The notes below the pieces were generated by a model, which was not told where the DNA came from, did not search any database, and saw only the letters and a program-made list of their open reading frames with translations. Shown here piece by piece: positions 23,901-33,184 of a DNA stretch of 64,000 nt. The translations under genes were made by a program, and so were the position numbers. The stretch is from Acanthosoma haemorrhoidale (lineage: Eukaryota > Arthropoda > Insecta > Hemiptera > Acanthosomatidae). The stretch covers positions 81,892,841-81,956,840 of the forward strand of contig OV884015.1 in NCBI GenBank assembly GCA_930367205.1, in the 5' to 3' direction. Positions within the stretch are counted from its first letter, which is position 1. Every line of letters begins with the position of its first letter.

Positions 23901-26900
23901 GATGCTCTGTAATTTGATCTTTCAATGAAATCACTTCTCCTTTCTTAATATTTGCTGTATCTTCTAACTCTGAAAATTTATTTTCCAACAAACTCATATT
24001 ATTCTCATAGTCAAGCTTTATTAGATCATGTTGACGTGAGGTACATTCATCATTGTTATCTGCAATCTTCTGTTCATCCTCCAATGAAGTCATTTCCTCT
24101 TCATTATCCTTAATTGAATATAAGCTAAGATCTGTCTGACAATCAGCATCAACTAGTTGTGACTTTGTTAAATTTGTTTTTTCATGATCTGACGTATTTT
24201 TCAATAGAATGATTTCTTCTTTTAATTTTGAATTTACATTATTATTTCCTTGGAGTGTTCTCTCCTCACAAATTCGTAATTGTCTATCTAATTTATCGTT
24301 TACATCCGTGTAACCTTGTTCGAATTTAGCCGATCTTCCCGATTTTATTTCTTCCCTTAATTGATCAAACTTCCCGCTCAACTCTTTTTGTTCTTTATTA
24401 TTCTCTTTAAGTGCGTTTAATTGACTGTTTAACTGGGCAAGGATTAGTTGTAACATCTTGGAATGATTTATCGTGGGTTCGGGGTCGGGGGCTGAGAGGT
24501 CTCCTTTAGAGGCTGGGTTTGACCCAACCGTGGAGAGTATACCTGAGTCTGACCCGGACATGTTTGTGTTCGTCATTTGTGTCTGTGTTTGTGTAACAAA
24601 TGTAAAATTATAGGAAAATATAATTTGTTATTGGTTAGTTCTAGTTATTATTCTAACATGCAATACCTCACAATTCCTTTGGTTTCTTTAGAATTTTTGA
24701 AGTTAATCCCGGAGCGGCCCCCATTGAAACCTACCTCATTTTTTACCATTTTATTTTTCTAATTTATTAGATCAATTGACCTTAACTAATTTGGTAGGTC
24801 CGTCATGAGATCTTTAATTCAACTTGTTTTTATGTCTTCGACATAGGAAATTATCCCGATTGAATCGCCCGATCTCAAGGCTAATGTTATAGTTATTAAT
24901 AAATTGAGAAACTGGGAATTGTGAAATATATACAAGTAAAATGGTTATAACAAATACTTATAATTATAAATAGTGCTGACAAAAATTATATAAAAAAATA
25001 TTCATTTCCTTTTGAACAAGGATAGTTACTACTAATTAATTATATAAAAAAATGGAAATTGAGCTCAATCTCTTTTTCATGGATCCATAATAATAAAAAA
25101 ACAATATCTATATCACCCAATCGATGATCTCCGTTTAATCCAATCAACGTTACTATTGATCTCTTCTTCTTCTTCTTCTTCTTCTTCTGTTGGATACCGC
25201 CAAGTCGGGGTCTTGCTCTTGTTTGCTCTCTGGCTGTCAGGCTAAGACTGCCCTTTTATCCCATCCCCACTCCTAAGAGCATAAGGGCAGATGCTGGACA
25301 AAGTGGGAGGGTGGCTGGTCATGATATTCTCAAATATCATGAATGTTACAATATATATATATAGTTAAGTTTTCTTTCATCGTCAATCAGTTTTTAAAAA
25401 AACACTTTATTAGATTTCAATCAAGGTCCATATCGAGACTATGTCTAAACATGGACAAGTCTATAGTGATTTGCAATATGCGTATAGTTCCAGAGGTATA
25501 ATAATTTTTACAAAAGTGCATAAAGCGAACATAAAATTTCACCAAAAATAACTTAAAAATGTAAGAGGAAAATTATACTGAACATAGTATTATTATTGAT
25601 TCCTCGATTTGATAAAATATTAAAGAAATTCTCTTATATAAAATGTATCAAAAGTCTAGTAAATGGCACGTTACAGTATTCGATATGGCATTATTAAGAT
25701 ATACAGTATGAGATGAAAATTATCATTATCAATCCCCAGTTTTAATAAATCAAAATTATGCATACAAATTAAAATAACATTTTCTTATTAAATCAATATT
25801 AGTATGTGTTAAGGCCTTTAACATTAAAATAATAGTCGTTTTGTTTTTTTTTGTTTTTAAAAAAGAAAAAAAAAAAAGAAAAGAAATGTTTTAACCTATT
25901 GTAATTCAATTCAAAATTCTCTCGTAAAGTTTTTGTTTTCTTGTTTCATTGGGGGATGATTTGTTGATGGCAGAAAGATTTTAGTTTAATTATCAGAAAA
26001 GAGAAATATTCAATTCAGTTCATTGAAAGATAAGTTGTTTAACCAGTGAAAAAAAAATGTCATTTGTTTACATTGTTAAGTCCATTTAGATGTGAATTGT
26101 CCTTCATATCATAGTGTTAGTGAGTAATCCAGTGTCCAGTGTTTATGGTGAACGGCCAAAGTACGTTGTAATAAGGCTCATGAAGGGCTACGATGGTCTG
26201 TCCAACTTAGTCTATCGAACGGGAAGGTGCTATTCCTCACACTTGGACTATCAAACTATCGATCGCACTCACTATCGATTTCGCTTTGTCGATATTACAA
26301 TTCGTCTCGGTCGTAGTCGGATGAGTTCGTCTTGAAAGTCGTAGCAGTGAGGACTCGTTCAACCACCACTAATCGATTACCTGCCATCGATGCCATCGGT
26401 TATTAGCAACACAAGCGCCGCGTGTGTCCCAGCTGCCAGCTTGGGTACCCAATGAAGCCGTCAATCAGTACTGTACTTTATTTATTTATTAACAATACTA
26501 ATCTGTAGGATCTTGTTCCATTGATGCTTTCGTCAATAATGCGTATTTTTTATTTATATTTATCATATTTATTTATATATATTTAATATTTGAACCCAGT
26601 TATAAGGCGAATTCATTATTAATTTTCTGCATGTGTTTTTATGTATATAATATAAATTCTTTTCACGAACACATTTAGAAATTATTTAGTAATCTGAAAA
26701 ATGCAAAATTATAGTACATAGAAATAGAAACAGGATTTTAAATAAAGCATAACATTCAGGTTGGTTAACTCAACTGTTATCTCTTTTCATGTGTCACTTA
26801 ATGTAAGAATGACATTTAATTGATTAATTTATAAAACTCATGAAGTGTGTTTGTCTCTTGGATCATTCCAATTATAGCATAATATTTTAAGGTTACACTA

Positions 26901-29900
26901 CCATATTATTTAATCTAAAAATTATTTTTATCTATTACCATTTGCATATATATTAAATACATGTGTGCTTGTGGACGCGCCTACACACGTGTTTGTTGTT
27001 TTATGTAAGTATTGGATGCGTGTAGGTATTTATTGTTGTAATAGATTTATTATATTTATAAATTCATATCAGTTATTTTTGTTAGAAAACTGTAAGTTAT
27101 TATGGGCTATCCGTATCATGCCTAGTTGATCCTTGTATTTCAAACTGCTTTTCTCAATATAAGGATTTGCTAATTAAGAAATATGAAAGGCAAATATATT
27201 TACATTTACCTTTGCCAAATGTTTTTTTTTTTTTTTTTCTTTCATGCCAGCTTTACTGAATATTTCGCTAAACTTAATTATTTAGGTTTAAGTTATTAAT
27301 TTCATTTGTTTATCTGCTTAATGGGTAAACCATTTTTGTTTGCATTGTTTCTGCTTTCAATAATTTATTTTCAAGTATCGAATTTCAGCTGGGCCCTCTA
27401 TAACATTAAAATCCCTCGGTCCTTTCACCGTCTCATTGCCTTCTGCTAGCGACCCGGATCAGTTTCGAAATGGGGACGGAGAATTGCATTTTGGTATCCA
27501 AAGTTGCCCCTCCCCCCAACAGTATGCTTTATTTTTATAACATGGGTAAACGCTTAAATACTAGAAAAGAATTTTATTAATCCTTCAAGTATAAACAATG
27601 TGTACTCTTTAGTCTTGCAAACAAGAATAATTAAAATTATTAGTTTCTTAAATTATATCTTGTCAACAGTTTGAAAACTATAGGAGAGATTTACAAATTT
27701 TCTCACACATAAATAAAACATTAATTACAAGTTATCTCGTTATTCAGAATGTATTCTAAAAATATTTCATAGGTTACATTGTAATGGAAAGGTTTTCAAC
27801 TTATGATTAATGGCTCTTACTTAATTATAAATATGAATTATATATATGTTAGATTATATGAATGACAAACAATTGACGATTAATTTCATGTTTAATACTT
27901 CAGTGTAAGCACCTTGTATGTAACTGAAGTTTAAACAATGGATAGTCAGATACAAAATTTAAACTAAAAGTAAATATTTAACTTCAAAAAGCTGATCAGG
28001 CGTAAAGGCTTTACATAATATATTATGAAGAAAATTAGCAGTAGTAAAATATCGCAAATAGCCTTTGTGACAAATTGCAATTGATAGGTCAAATAAAAAT
28101 TAATTCAGAATTCTTTCGATGGAAGAAGTTACAATGCTTATGAAATAAAAAATAATTTTCTTTTTGAACATCAAAATAAATTGATCATTTAGTAGCCACT
28201 AACGTAATTCTTAAGCCGCACCTAGCTTGATTCTCAAAAAGCGCAACAATTTGACTTTTAATTCTTAAGCGGTAAACAACTTAATCCTAAAAAATAAAAA
28301 TAGCCAAATCCAAAAATAATATAATCCTTAAATAGCAGATTCTTTGTACTTTAAAGGATCTGTAAACAGTTGTTAATAAATGGAATTACAGTAGTTTACA
28401 TTTTGATTTATAACTACCTTTAAAGAACAGTTAATTAACTTGAAACAAATTAAATTATCTAATAAGACATTAATAGTAATGCCGGTACATGAAATGTTCT
28501 CACTGTTACATTAATTATAAACAAATATCTTGTAAATAAATGTAGCTTCTAATCTTTCTTTCAAAAAACTAAATTATTTAGAAACGGATAATATAAGTAA
28601 ATATAATATACGTATTTTAAATAAATGTTTCTACTCAATGTTAACATAGAACATAATGACGTTAGATTAGCCAATCAAAATATTTAAGAATTATTTGTAA
28701 TTAAGTTTTAATTAGGTCAATTAGATAACCTGCATAATAACCATTTAATGTTTCTTAGTATAAACACCTTTCTTAATATAAATGTATTTTAAATAATTAA
28801 TCATTCCCTAAAGAGAAACTTAATTCTACAGAAATAAATACATTTCATAGACAATCACTGGGCAAAGTCAATTGCTGCTTATATAAAATTTATTATTTTC
28901 TCTTTGTAAAATAATAATTGGTCATTATTCTCATAACCTTAAGTTACCAATAAAAAAATCAAATACAAATAAAACAATAATATCACTACATTTTTTTTTT
29001 CGACATTTCAATGCCTAATATTACTTGGGTTTCCTCGTTTTTGAAATATTATTGCGCAGAAAAACTTTTACCCAATGAAATCAGAAAGCTTCACTTGCTG
29101 ATAATTCCATAGACTTTACTAGGTTCAATATTTCTAATAATCGTTTTTTTTTTTGTATAAACTTTCTAAAGTTTATGTGTCATCCGATCAGTATTATTTT
29201 CATTTAATAATGAAAATAATAAAAGAAAAAATATAATTTTCTTTTTCTTTTTATAGTCGTATTGTATAGCACTAAACACATCCCTGTAATTATTTTTAAA
29301 TTCCTTCCAATCATTAATTTTAATGTTGTTCAAATCAAACACGCAAAAAGAAATTTCATCAAGATGAGTTGGAATTTGAGATTCCAATTTCTTCACATCC
29401 AAAACTTTATTTTGAATTATTTCTTCACCTTATCGCTGGTTGTTTGCTGATGGTCTGCAATTTGATGTTACAATGAAATTACTTCTTTTTTCTTAATATT
29501 CACCGTATCTTCTAATTTTGAAAATTTATTTTCCAATATTTCATTTTGTAATTCATCCTCTATATTATTCTCTCTATATTATTTTCCAATTCGCTGTTCT
29601 TAATCATAGTTTCATAATCTCCAATCTGATTTTGCAATAAAATATTTTTCTCTTTCATGTTATTTAACTCTTGTTTATATTCTGAAAGTTTACTTTCTAA
29701 CAAACTCATATTATTTTCATAGTTAGGCCTTATTAGATCAAGTTGGGTGACTTTATTACCTAAAAGTAAAATTTGTTCATTATTGTTTCTGATTGTTTGT
29801 TCATAATCAATGGGTTTATCTTTTAATAGAACTACATTTTCTTCACATTTAAGCAATGTTTGTTTATACGATGGCGGTCTGTTAAGTTTCCGACCTAACA

Positions 29901-32900
29901 AAGCTTTTATTTATTTTATTATCATCTTCATGTTGAGGTCGGAAACTTTTCAGACCACCTGTGTAGCTATCTAGACCATGTTGATGTGAGGTACACTCAT
30001 TGTTATCTGCAATCCTCTATTCATATTCCAATGAAATCAATTTCTCTTCATTATCCTTAATTGAATATAAGCTAAGATCTGTCTGACAATCAACATCAAC
30101 TAGTTGTGATCTTGTTAAAATTGTTTTTTCATAATCTGACGTATTTTTCAATAGAATGATTTCTTCTTTGTAATTATACATAATTTTCTTGTAATCATTA
30201 ACTTTGCTTTGCAAGATATTTATTTGTTTGCTCTTGTTTTCAATCGTTTCTTCATATACAGAAATTTTATTTTTGCCAATCTTTATTTCCTCTATATTAT
30301 CCTTGAGAGCTCCTTCATAATTGGAAACCTTCTTTTGCAGTTCATTAATTTCTTCTTCATTTATTTTAATTGTGTTTTTCTGATCTAATATTTCATTTTG
30401 CAGTAAATTATTTGTGTACTCTGTGCAATTGATTTTTTTATACTCTGTTATTTTATTTTGTAATACAATTACATTCTTTTCACTGTTTGTGATCCTCTTT
30501 TCATTATCTGAAACTGTATTTTCTAAAAGCAACAATTTACTATTGGCCATCATTAATAATGAATCAATAGATGTTTGCGAAGATGTTTCAATTGCTAGTA
30601 TTTTTTCAGATATCATGAGTTCATGATCATAAATTTTTGTTTGCAACACATTTATTGTATTTTCATTATCCTTGGTTATATCTTTATAATCTGATATTTG
30701 ATTACACATTTCATTTATTTCTTTTCCATTACTTTGTAATATTTCTTCATATTTCAAAACTTTGTTTTGCATTGTGAACATTTCTTCTTTATTTGTTTTT
30801 ATTGTTTGTTTATTTTCTAAAATAATATTTTGCGATTGATTTATTTCTTCTTTAAAATCATCTTTCTGATTTTCTATAAAATTTATTTCATACGTGATCT
30901 GCGGAAAATTATTTGTAAATTCTATTTCATAATATTGCTCTAACATTCTTAATTCTCTTGTATTACGATCCTGGTCATATTCTGCTAAATAATCTTCTAA
31001 ATCCAGATTTATTTCTTCTTTAAAATCATCTTTCTGATTTTCTATAATATTTATTTAATCCGTGATCTGCGGATAATTACTTCTGAAATTCATTTCACCA
31101 TATTTCAAATTTACTTCATCACATGTTTTACCATATTGCTCTATCCGATTTAGTCTCTCTTTTAATTTCGTTATAATAAGATGCTGGTCATCTTCTGTTA
31201 AATAATCTTCTACATCTATTTCATAATATTTCTCTAGTTGATTTATTCTCTCTGTCAATTCCTCTATACTATAATCATGGTCATCTTCTAAATGATCCCA
31301 TGGTTGTTGGCGATCGTAATATGTTTGGTTAAAATAATCATATTGGTCTTGCCTTTGATAATAGTCTGGCTGGTAATTCCTTCGGTTATTCTGTCTGTTA
31401 TCTTTCGGTTGGTAATTCCTTCGGTTATTCTGTCTGTTACCTTTCGGTCAGTAATTCCTTTGGTTATTCTCCATATTCGTATTTATCCTGTCTGTTAAAG
31501 ACATACATTAAAAAATACAAAACTAGAAAAAAAAAAAAAAATAATAATTTCAAACCTTGATTTTCCATCTTCCTAATAGGTGTTCTGATGGGTAGCAAGA
31601 TCACACAAATAAAAATGTCAGCTGAGTTTAGGTATTGATATACCAGTAACTTCTTTCGGTTCTTCGATGAACGTTTTTTTGAATTTACCCTCAGGGACCT
31701 GGTTCTTCGGCCAGCAGTTAAGTTTTCTTTCACCGTATATCAGTTTTTAAAAAAACACTATTAGATTTCAATCAAGGTCCATATCGAGACTATGTCTACA
31801 CATGGACAAGTCTATAGTACAAAATTACTTTATAAAAGAACACAAAAGAATAAAAGATAATAATAATGACAAGAATACAGACTGATTGTGAGAGGAATAG
31901 GATTAAGTAGAGCCAGGAGATCCTGTATATAGGAGAGATCTGTAAACATGGATTATCCATGTTTAGGATTATCTAATAGTACTTAACTATATATATCAAT
32001 TGAGAAATGCAATTATTCCTCTGCTAAAGACATTTATATAACAACAATGATAATAAATAATAAACCTCGACCTCGCCTGCATTAACCCTCACAGCACAAG
32101 CAAATTTTATGTCTACTTCTATTTTATATAGTTAAATAACTATAAATTTATTTTTCTACTAATGGCTTTAACAATTACGTATACTGTCATCATCAGGTGC
32201 CCATAAAATTTTCATTTTATTAAAATTAGAAATATTTATTATATTTCATTGTGTAAAAACTTCAGTACTAATTATTTATTTACCAGTGGTAATTAATTTT
32301 CTATTTATTTGATATTATAATTTGTTTCAGGTTCTTCAGCTGTAATGCATGATGGTACTTTAAAAAAACATGTAACGGATCACCGTCACAATGAAAATCC
32401 TCATCAATGTCCTTATTGCAGCTACAAAGCAGTGCGAACTAATTATTTAAAAATTCATATAATGGCACAACATACTAGGGAAAAGCCTCATCAATGTCCT
32501 CATTGCAGCTACAAAGCAGTACAAGCTGCTTCTTTGAAGAATCATATTAGGGCACAACATACTGGGGAAAAGCCTCATCAATGTCCTCATTGCAGCTACA
32601 AAGCAGTACAAGTTAGTAATTTAAAGAGACATATAATGGCACAACATACTGGGGAAAAGCCTCATCAATGTCCTCATTGCAGCTACAAAACAGTTAAAGT
32701 TGATCATTTAAAGAGCCACATAATGGCTCGACATACTGGAGAAAAGCCTCATCAATGTCCTCATTGCAGCTACAAAGCAGTACAAACTTCTTGTTTGAAG
32801 AATCATATTAGGGCACAACATACTGTGGAAAAGCCTCATCAATGTCCTCATTGCAGCTACAAAGCAGTTAAAGTTGATCATTTAAAGAGACATATAATGT

Positions 32901-33184
32901 CACGACATACTGGGGAAAAGCCTCATCAATGTCCTCATTGCAGCTACAAAGCAGTACAAGCTGATTCTTTGAAGAATCATATTAGGGCACAACATACTGG
33001 GGAAAAGCCTCATCAATGTCCTAATTGCAGCTACAAAGCAGTACAAGTTGGTAATTTGAAGAGCCATATAATGGCACAACATACTGGGGGAAAGCCAAAG
33101 CCTCATCAATGTCCTCATTGCAGCTACAAAGCAGTAGGAGTTGGTACTTTAAAGGTACATATAATGGCAAAACATACTGGATAA
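11858..33184 (+). CDS. C2H2 zinc-finger gene with SUMO-motif microexons, copy A (spliced)
   Basis: A probable nuclear DNA-binding regulator. Visible coding exons: 11858-11911, 13755-13799, 14244-14291, 18806-18877, 19456-19512, 19584-19643, 20549-20605, 21401-21448 and 32331-33184. Every internal exon is bounded by AG and GT[AG]A and is phase 1 at both ends, so any subset can be joined without frame loss. The eight microexons encode acidic linkers each with a core I/V/F-K-x-E; the last exon encodes nine C2H2 fingers. The first exon with the initiator Met is not securely identified (candidate near 11045). The 11-kb last intron contains three LTR-type insertions. The exons are mutually consistent, but no transcript evidence is available here. 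Confidence 0.8.
12080..13132 (-). mobile_element. hAT transposon fragment (Charlie-like), copy A
   Basis: Begins at the plus-strand left with CTGTGGTCAGCAAACTTATTAG, a typical hAT terminus of the CAGTGGTCGGCAAAC type, and contains the transposase C-terminus in minus orientation. Homology to transposase stops near 13132, so the other half is lost. Copy B lacks this segment. Confidence 0.75.
12238..13132 (-). pseudogene. hAT transposase, C-terminal half
   Basis: 248 open codons from 12984 downward plus a further in-frame stretch up to 13132 (WLSRENILKRFASLFPEIKA) separated by one TAG near 13005. The hATC dimerisation region is clear: LVFAVLSLFGSTYICEQSFS and MNITKSKMRSRL near the end. The gene resembles the ZBED/GTF2IRD2-type hAT proteins by general pattern. 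The BED finger and N-terminal catalytic region are missing, so it is inactive. Confidence 0.82.
13755..13799 (+). CDS. Microexon 2 (FKEE), copy A
   Basis: atttacag|...|gtaagt. Phase 1-1, 15 codons reading DGPIHFKEEEQLLDD. Identical exon in copy B at 52282. Related in sequence to microexons 3 and 8, which indicates exon duplication. Confidence 0.8.
14244..14291 (+). CDS. Microexon 3 (FKQE), copy A
   Basis: tttgcag|...|gtgagt. Phase 1-1, 16 codons: GGPIHFKQEKELILNN. Copy B has Asp for the last Asn. Confidence 0.8.
15683..16587 (-). mobile_element. Mariner transposon, copy A (right end deleted)
   Basis: Left end GGGTTGGCCAAAAAGTCCGTT next to TATA. The right inverted repeat present in copy B (55805-55838) is deleted here: the sequence jumps from GACGAGAGCGC to TATTTACCC of the host ORF family. 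An internal deletion of roughly 0.28 kb has also occurred in the transposase. Confidence 0.85.
15757..16536 (-). pseudogene. Mariner transposase with internal deletion, copy A
   Basis: Opens with a leader, then MENQNEHDRHLMLFYFKKGK (N-terminal helix-turn-helix), WFSRFRSGNF and APRSGRP. A one-base loss near 16250 and a deletion between two TTTGG motifs remove the second helix-turn-helix and the first catalytic region, yet together leave one 259-codon frame. The C-terminal part is complete: HHDNARPHT and YSPDLVPSDFHLF carry the second and third Asp of D,D34D, and the end NGNYIID is intact. A full mariner transposase is about 345 residues, so this one is inactive. Confidence 0.85.
17649..17840 (+). 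other. Short open stretch retained in both copies
   Basis: 63 codons (NTTTDVINRYKNFHKNGFQA part), with the same frame open at 57032-57223 and one visible substitution. No motif recognised; no splice context. It lies in the large intron between microexons 3 and 4 and may belong to a decayed element whose 3' end is the repeat at 18190-18530. Confidence 0.2.
18180..18530 (+). repeat. Dispersed retroposon 3' end, copy A
   Basis: Same repeat as 6135-6535 and 57555-57925. Carries AATAAAG near 18513. Located in the intron before microexon 4. Confidence 0.5.
18806..18877 (+). CDS. Microexon 4 (IKQE), copy A
   Basis: aattgcag|...|gtaatt. Phase 1-1, 24 codons beginning DFTGIVIKQEIREGKIY. The core VIKQE is the best match to the SUMO acceptor consensus. 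Copy B differs at a few residues outside the core. Confidence 0.78.
19456..19512 (+). CDS. Microexon 5 (IKTE), copy A
   Basis: tattgtag|...|gtaagt. Phase 1-1, 19 codons: GGNQSEVFIKTENIKEKLN. Two Lys-x-Glu/Lys sites, with IKTE the consensus core. Copy B (60 nt) has IKEELMN at the end, giving a second consensus site. Confidence 0.76.
19584..19643 (+). CDS. Microexon 6 (VKQE), copy A
   Basis: caattgcag|...|gtgagc. Phase 1-1, 20 codons: TCEVVKQEEGAPEGGSHYYY. Copy B has one additional Glu codon (CEEVVKQEE) and Gly for Ala. Confidence 0.78.
20549..20605 (+). CDS. Microexon 7 (VKQE), copy A
   Basis: atttgcag|...|gtgagc. Phase 1-1, 19 codons: GELTHVKQEDDLMISDDDD. The acidic tail after VKQE fits a negatively charged SUMO motif. 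Copy B is identical in sequence. Confidence 0.8.
20721..20870. repeat. Long hairpin (70-bp arms, 10-bp loop), copy A
   Basis: Left arm 20721-20790 and right arm 20801-20870 are reverse complements with one mismatch (CTCCTCG versus CATGAGG). Loop CTCCTTAATA. A T-run and CAAAACCTTTTTATTGATA flank the left arm, so the left arm read on the minus strand looks like a 3' UTR with AATAAA and poly(A). Confidence 0.85.
21401..21448 (+). CDS. Microexon 8 (FKEE), copy A
   Basis: tatttacag|...|gtgagt. Phase 1-1, 16 codons: GDAIQFKEEKELILND. Paralogous to microexons 2 and 3. Identical in copy B (61697-61744). Confidence 0.8.
22307..22929 (-). repeat. 3' LTR (minus orientation)
   Basis: Includes a (TTC)n tract near 22741-22767 and the sequence GGATACCGCCAAGTCGGGG. 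Matches 24725-25350. Confidence 0.9.
23650..24576 (-). CDS. Gag-like/coiled-coil ORF inside the LTR element
   Basis: 308 codons from ATG at 24574-24576. The N-terminus (MTNTNMSGSDSGILSTVG) is low in complexity, followed by a coiled-coil (LNSQLNALKENNKEQKEL) of a type seen at gag N-termini. From about residue 115 it matches, with few changes, parts of the coiled-coil ORF at 29166-31258: EEIILLKNTSD, DCQTDLSLYSIKDNEE, ENNMSLLENKFSELED, QIPTHLDEIPFCVFDLNN and FKNNYRDVF. No zinc knuckle, protease or polymerase motif is present. It could serve as a trans-mobilised gag or be captured sequence. Confidence 0.6.
   Translation of the reverse strand: MTNTNMSGSDSGILSTVGSNPASKGDLSAPDPEPTINHSKMLQLILAQLNSQLNALKENNKEQKELSGKFDQLREEIKSGRSAKFEQGYTDVNDKLDRQLRICEERTLQGNNNVNSKLKEEIILLKNTSDHEKTNLTKSQLVDADCQTDLSLYSIKDNEEEMTSLEDEQKIADNNDECTSRQHDLIKLDYENNMSLLENKFSELEDTANIKKGEVISLKDQITEHQQTTSDNVKNLKIIQNKVLDMKKLESQIPTHLDEIPFCVFDLNNIKINEWKAFKNNYRDVFCSIQYDFKKRKKIIVFFYYFHY
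24725..25350 (-). repeat. 5' LTR (minus orientation)
   Basis: Near-identical partner of 22307-22929, with one more TTC unit. It abuts the primer-binding-site candidate at 24707-24723. Confidence 0.9.
25363..25467 (-). repeat. Truncated terminal repeat, left
   Basis: Same sequence as 31726-31818 and 62616-62720: AGTTAAGTTTTCTTTCA... through ...GACAAGTCTATAGT. Confidence 0.75.
25807..27521. mobile_element. TGTT...AACA insertion with GTATG target duplication (probable solo LTR), copy A
   Basis: 1715 bp starting TGTTAAGGCC and ending CCCCCCAACA, flanked by GTATG at 25802-25806 and 27522-27526. Copy B has a single GTATG at the equivalent place (about 63055). A 5-bp duplication and TGTT/AACA ends are usual for BEL/Pao-type LTRs. 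It contains a 73-codon ORF (26114-26335) with no recognised domain, and no pol. An internally deleted element is the alternative. Confidence 0.75.
28206..28465. other. Copy A-specific AT-rich segment
   Basis: Present in A between TAGCCACTAAC and AGTAATGCCGGTAC, missing in B near 63752. No ORF. Includes the repeated CTTAAGCCG/CTTAAGCGG phrases. Deletion in B and insertion in A are both possible. Confidence 0.6.
29166..31477 (-). pseudogene. Long coiled-coil ORF, gag-like, broken
   Basis: Starts at MENNQRNY near 31477, then a 14-codon repeat (RQNNRRNYQPK) coded by 42-bp tandem DNA units, a Tyr/Gln-rich segment (QPDYYQRQDQYDYFNQTYYD), an acidic stretch, and over 500 residues of heptad-patterned coiled coil in which short blocks recur: NEEEINELQKKVSNYE, NKITEYK, QSKVNDYK. 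The end QIPTHLDEISFCVFDLNN then NNYRDVFSAIQYD is shared with the ORF at 23650. Breaks: a TGA eight codons in, stops near 31055, 30017, 29560 and 29430. It may be an element gag or a host coiled-coil gene captured by elements. Confidence 0.6.
31726..31988 (-). repeat. LTR-like terminal repeat, right (5' in element orientation)
   Basis: 263 bp with inverted AGTTAAG/CTTAACT ends, directly followed by ATATATATC. On its inner side the minus strand reads GCTGGCCGAAGAACCAGG, a possible primer site starting TGG. Confidence 0.5.
32331..33184 (+). CDS. Terminal exon with nine C2H2 zinc fingers
   Basis: Acceptor tttgtttcag at 32330, phase 1, reading GSSAVMHDGTLKKHV first, then nine fingers of the form C-P-x-C-S-Y-K-x12 total-H-x4-H joined by HTGEKPHQ linkers. 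The canonical Phe is replaced by Ala, with Tyr two residues after the second Cys, as in other CxYCxY-type fingers. An N-terminal LKKHVTDHRH looks like the tail of a lost finger. Finger 8-9 has a longer linker (GGKPKPHQ). DNA repeats have an 84-bp period and are nearly identical between fingers. The frame ends at TAA in what should be the next GEKP linker. Confidence 0.92.

Larger units (their letters stand above)
22307..25350 (-). mobile_element. Non-autonomous LTR retrotransposon, young insertion (copy A only)
   Basis: Two direct repeats, 22307-22929 (623 bp) and 24725-25350 (626 bp), TG...CA bounded (plus strand TGAAACCTACC...GAATGTTACA), differing by only about three substitutions and one TTC repeat unit. 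ATAT flanks both sides. Copy B has the empty site at about 62595-62615. Next to the right LTR is a primer-site candidate TGGGGGCCGCTCCGGGA (minus strand); next to the left LTR is a purine tract AAGGGAAGGC (minus). The 1.8-kb interior has no pol, only a coiled-coil ORF. Confidence 0.9.
2657..28735. repeat. Large direct duplication, copy A
   Basis: The interval aligns in the same orientation with 45950-64000. Anchors include 2660/45960 (intron), 5332/48736 (22-nt claspin exon), 9855/49746 (LTR), 13755/52282, 14244/52770, 18806/58202, 20549/59801 and 21401/61697 (microexons), and 28700/63970. Copy A-specific blocks: 6130-9854, 11858-13170, 13297-13437, 20080-20260, 22307-25350, 25807-27521 and 28206-28465. 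Homology still runs at the right edge of the window, so the true end is unknown. Tandem duplication and serially assembled haplotypes are both possible. Confidence 0.93.
25363..31988 (-). mobile_element. Older LTR-type element with AGTTAAG...CTTAACT ends
   Basis: The right terminal unit 31726-31988 starts AGTTAAG and ends CTTAACT (perfect 7-bp inverted ends). Its first 93 bases recur in direct orientation at 25363-25467, which is the left end. Both outer ends are bordered by ATATAT. AGTTA starts are known for gypsy-group insect elements. Inside lies the coiled-coil ORF (29166-31477). The left terminal unit is truncated after CTATAGT. The element has since been hit by the 25807-27521 insertion. 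Its left end is shared with copy B (62616), so it predates the duplication. Confidence 0.5.

Noticed and set aside
24707..24723. tRNA gene end
   Set aside because: The CCA-ending phrase abuts an LTR and is a primer-binding site candidate; no cloverleaf surrounds it.
26114..26335. 73-codon plus-strand ORF
   Set aside because: Lies inside the TGTT...AACA insertion, has no recognised motif and no splice context.
32900..33118. 72-codon minus-strand ORF
   Set aside because: Antisense of the zinc-finger repeats.
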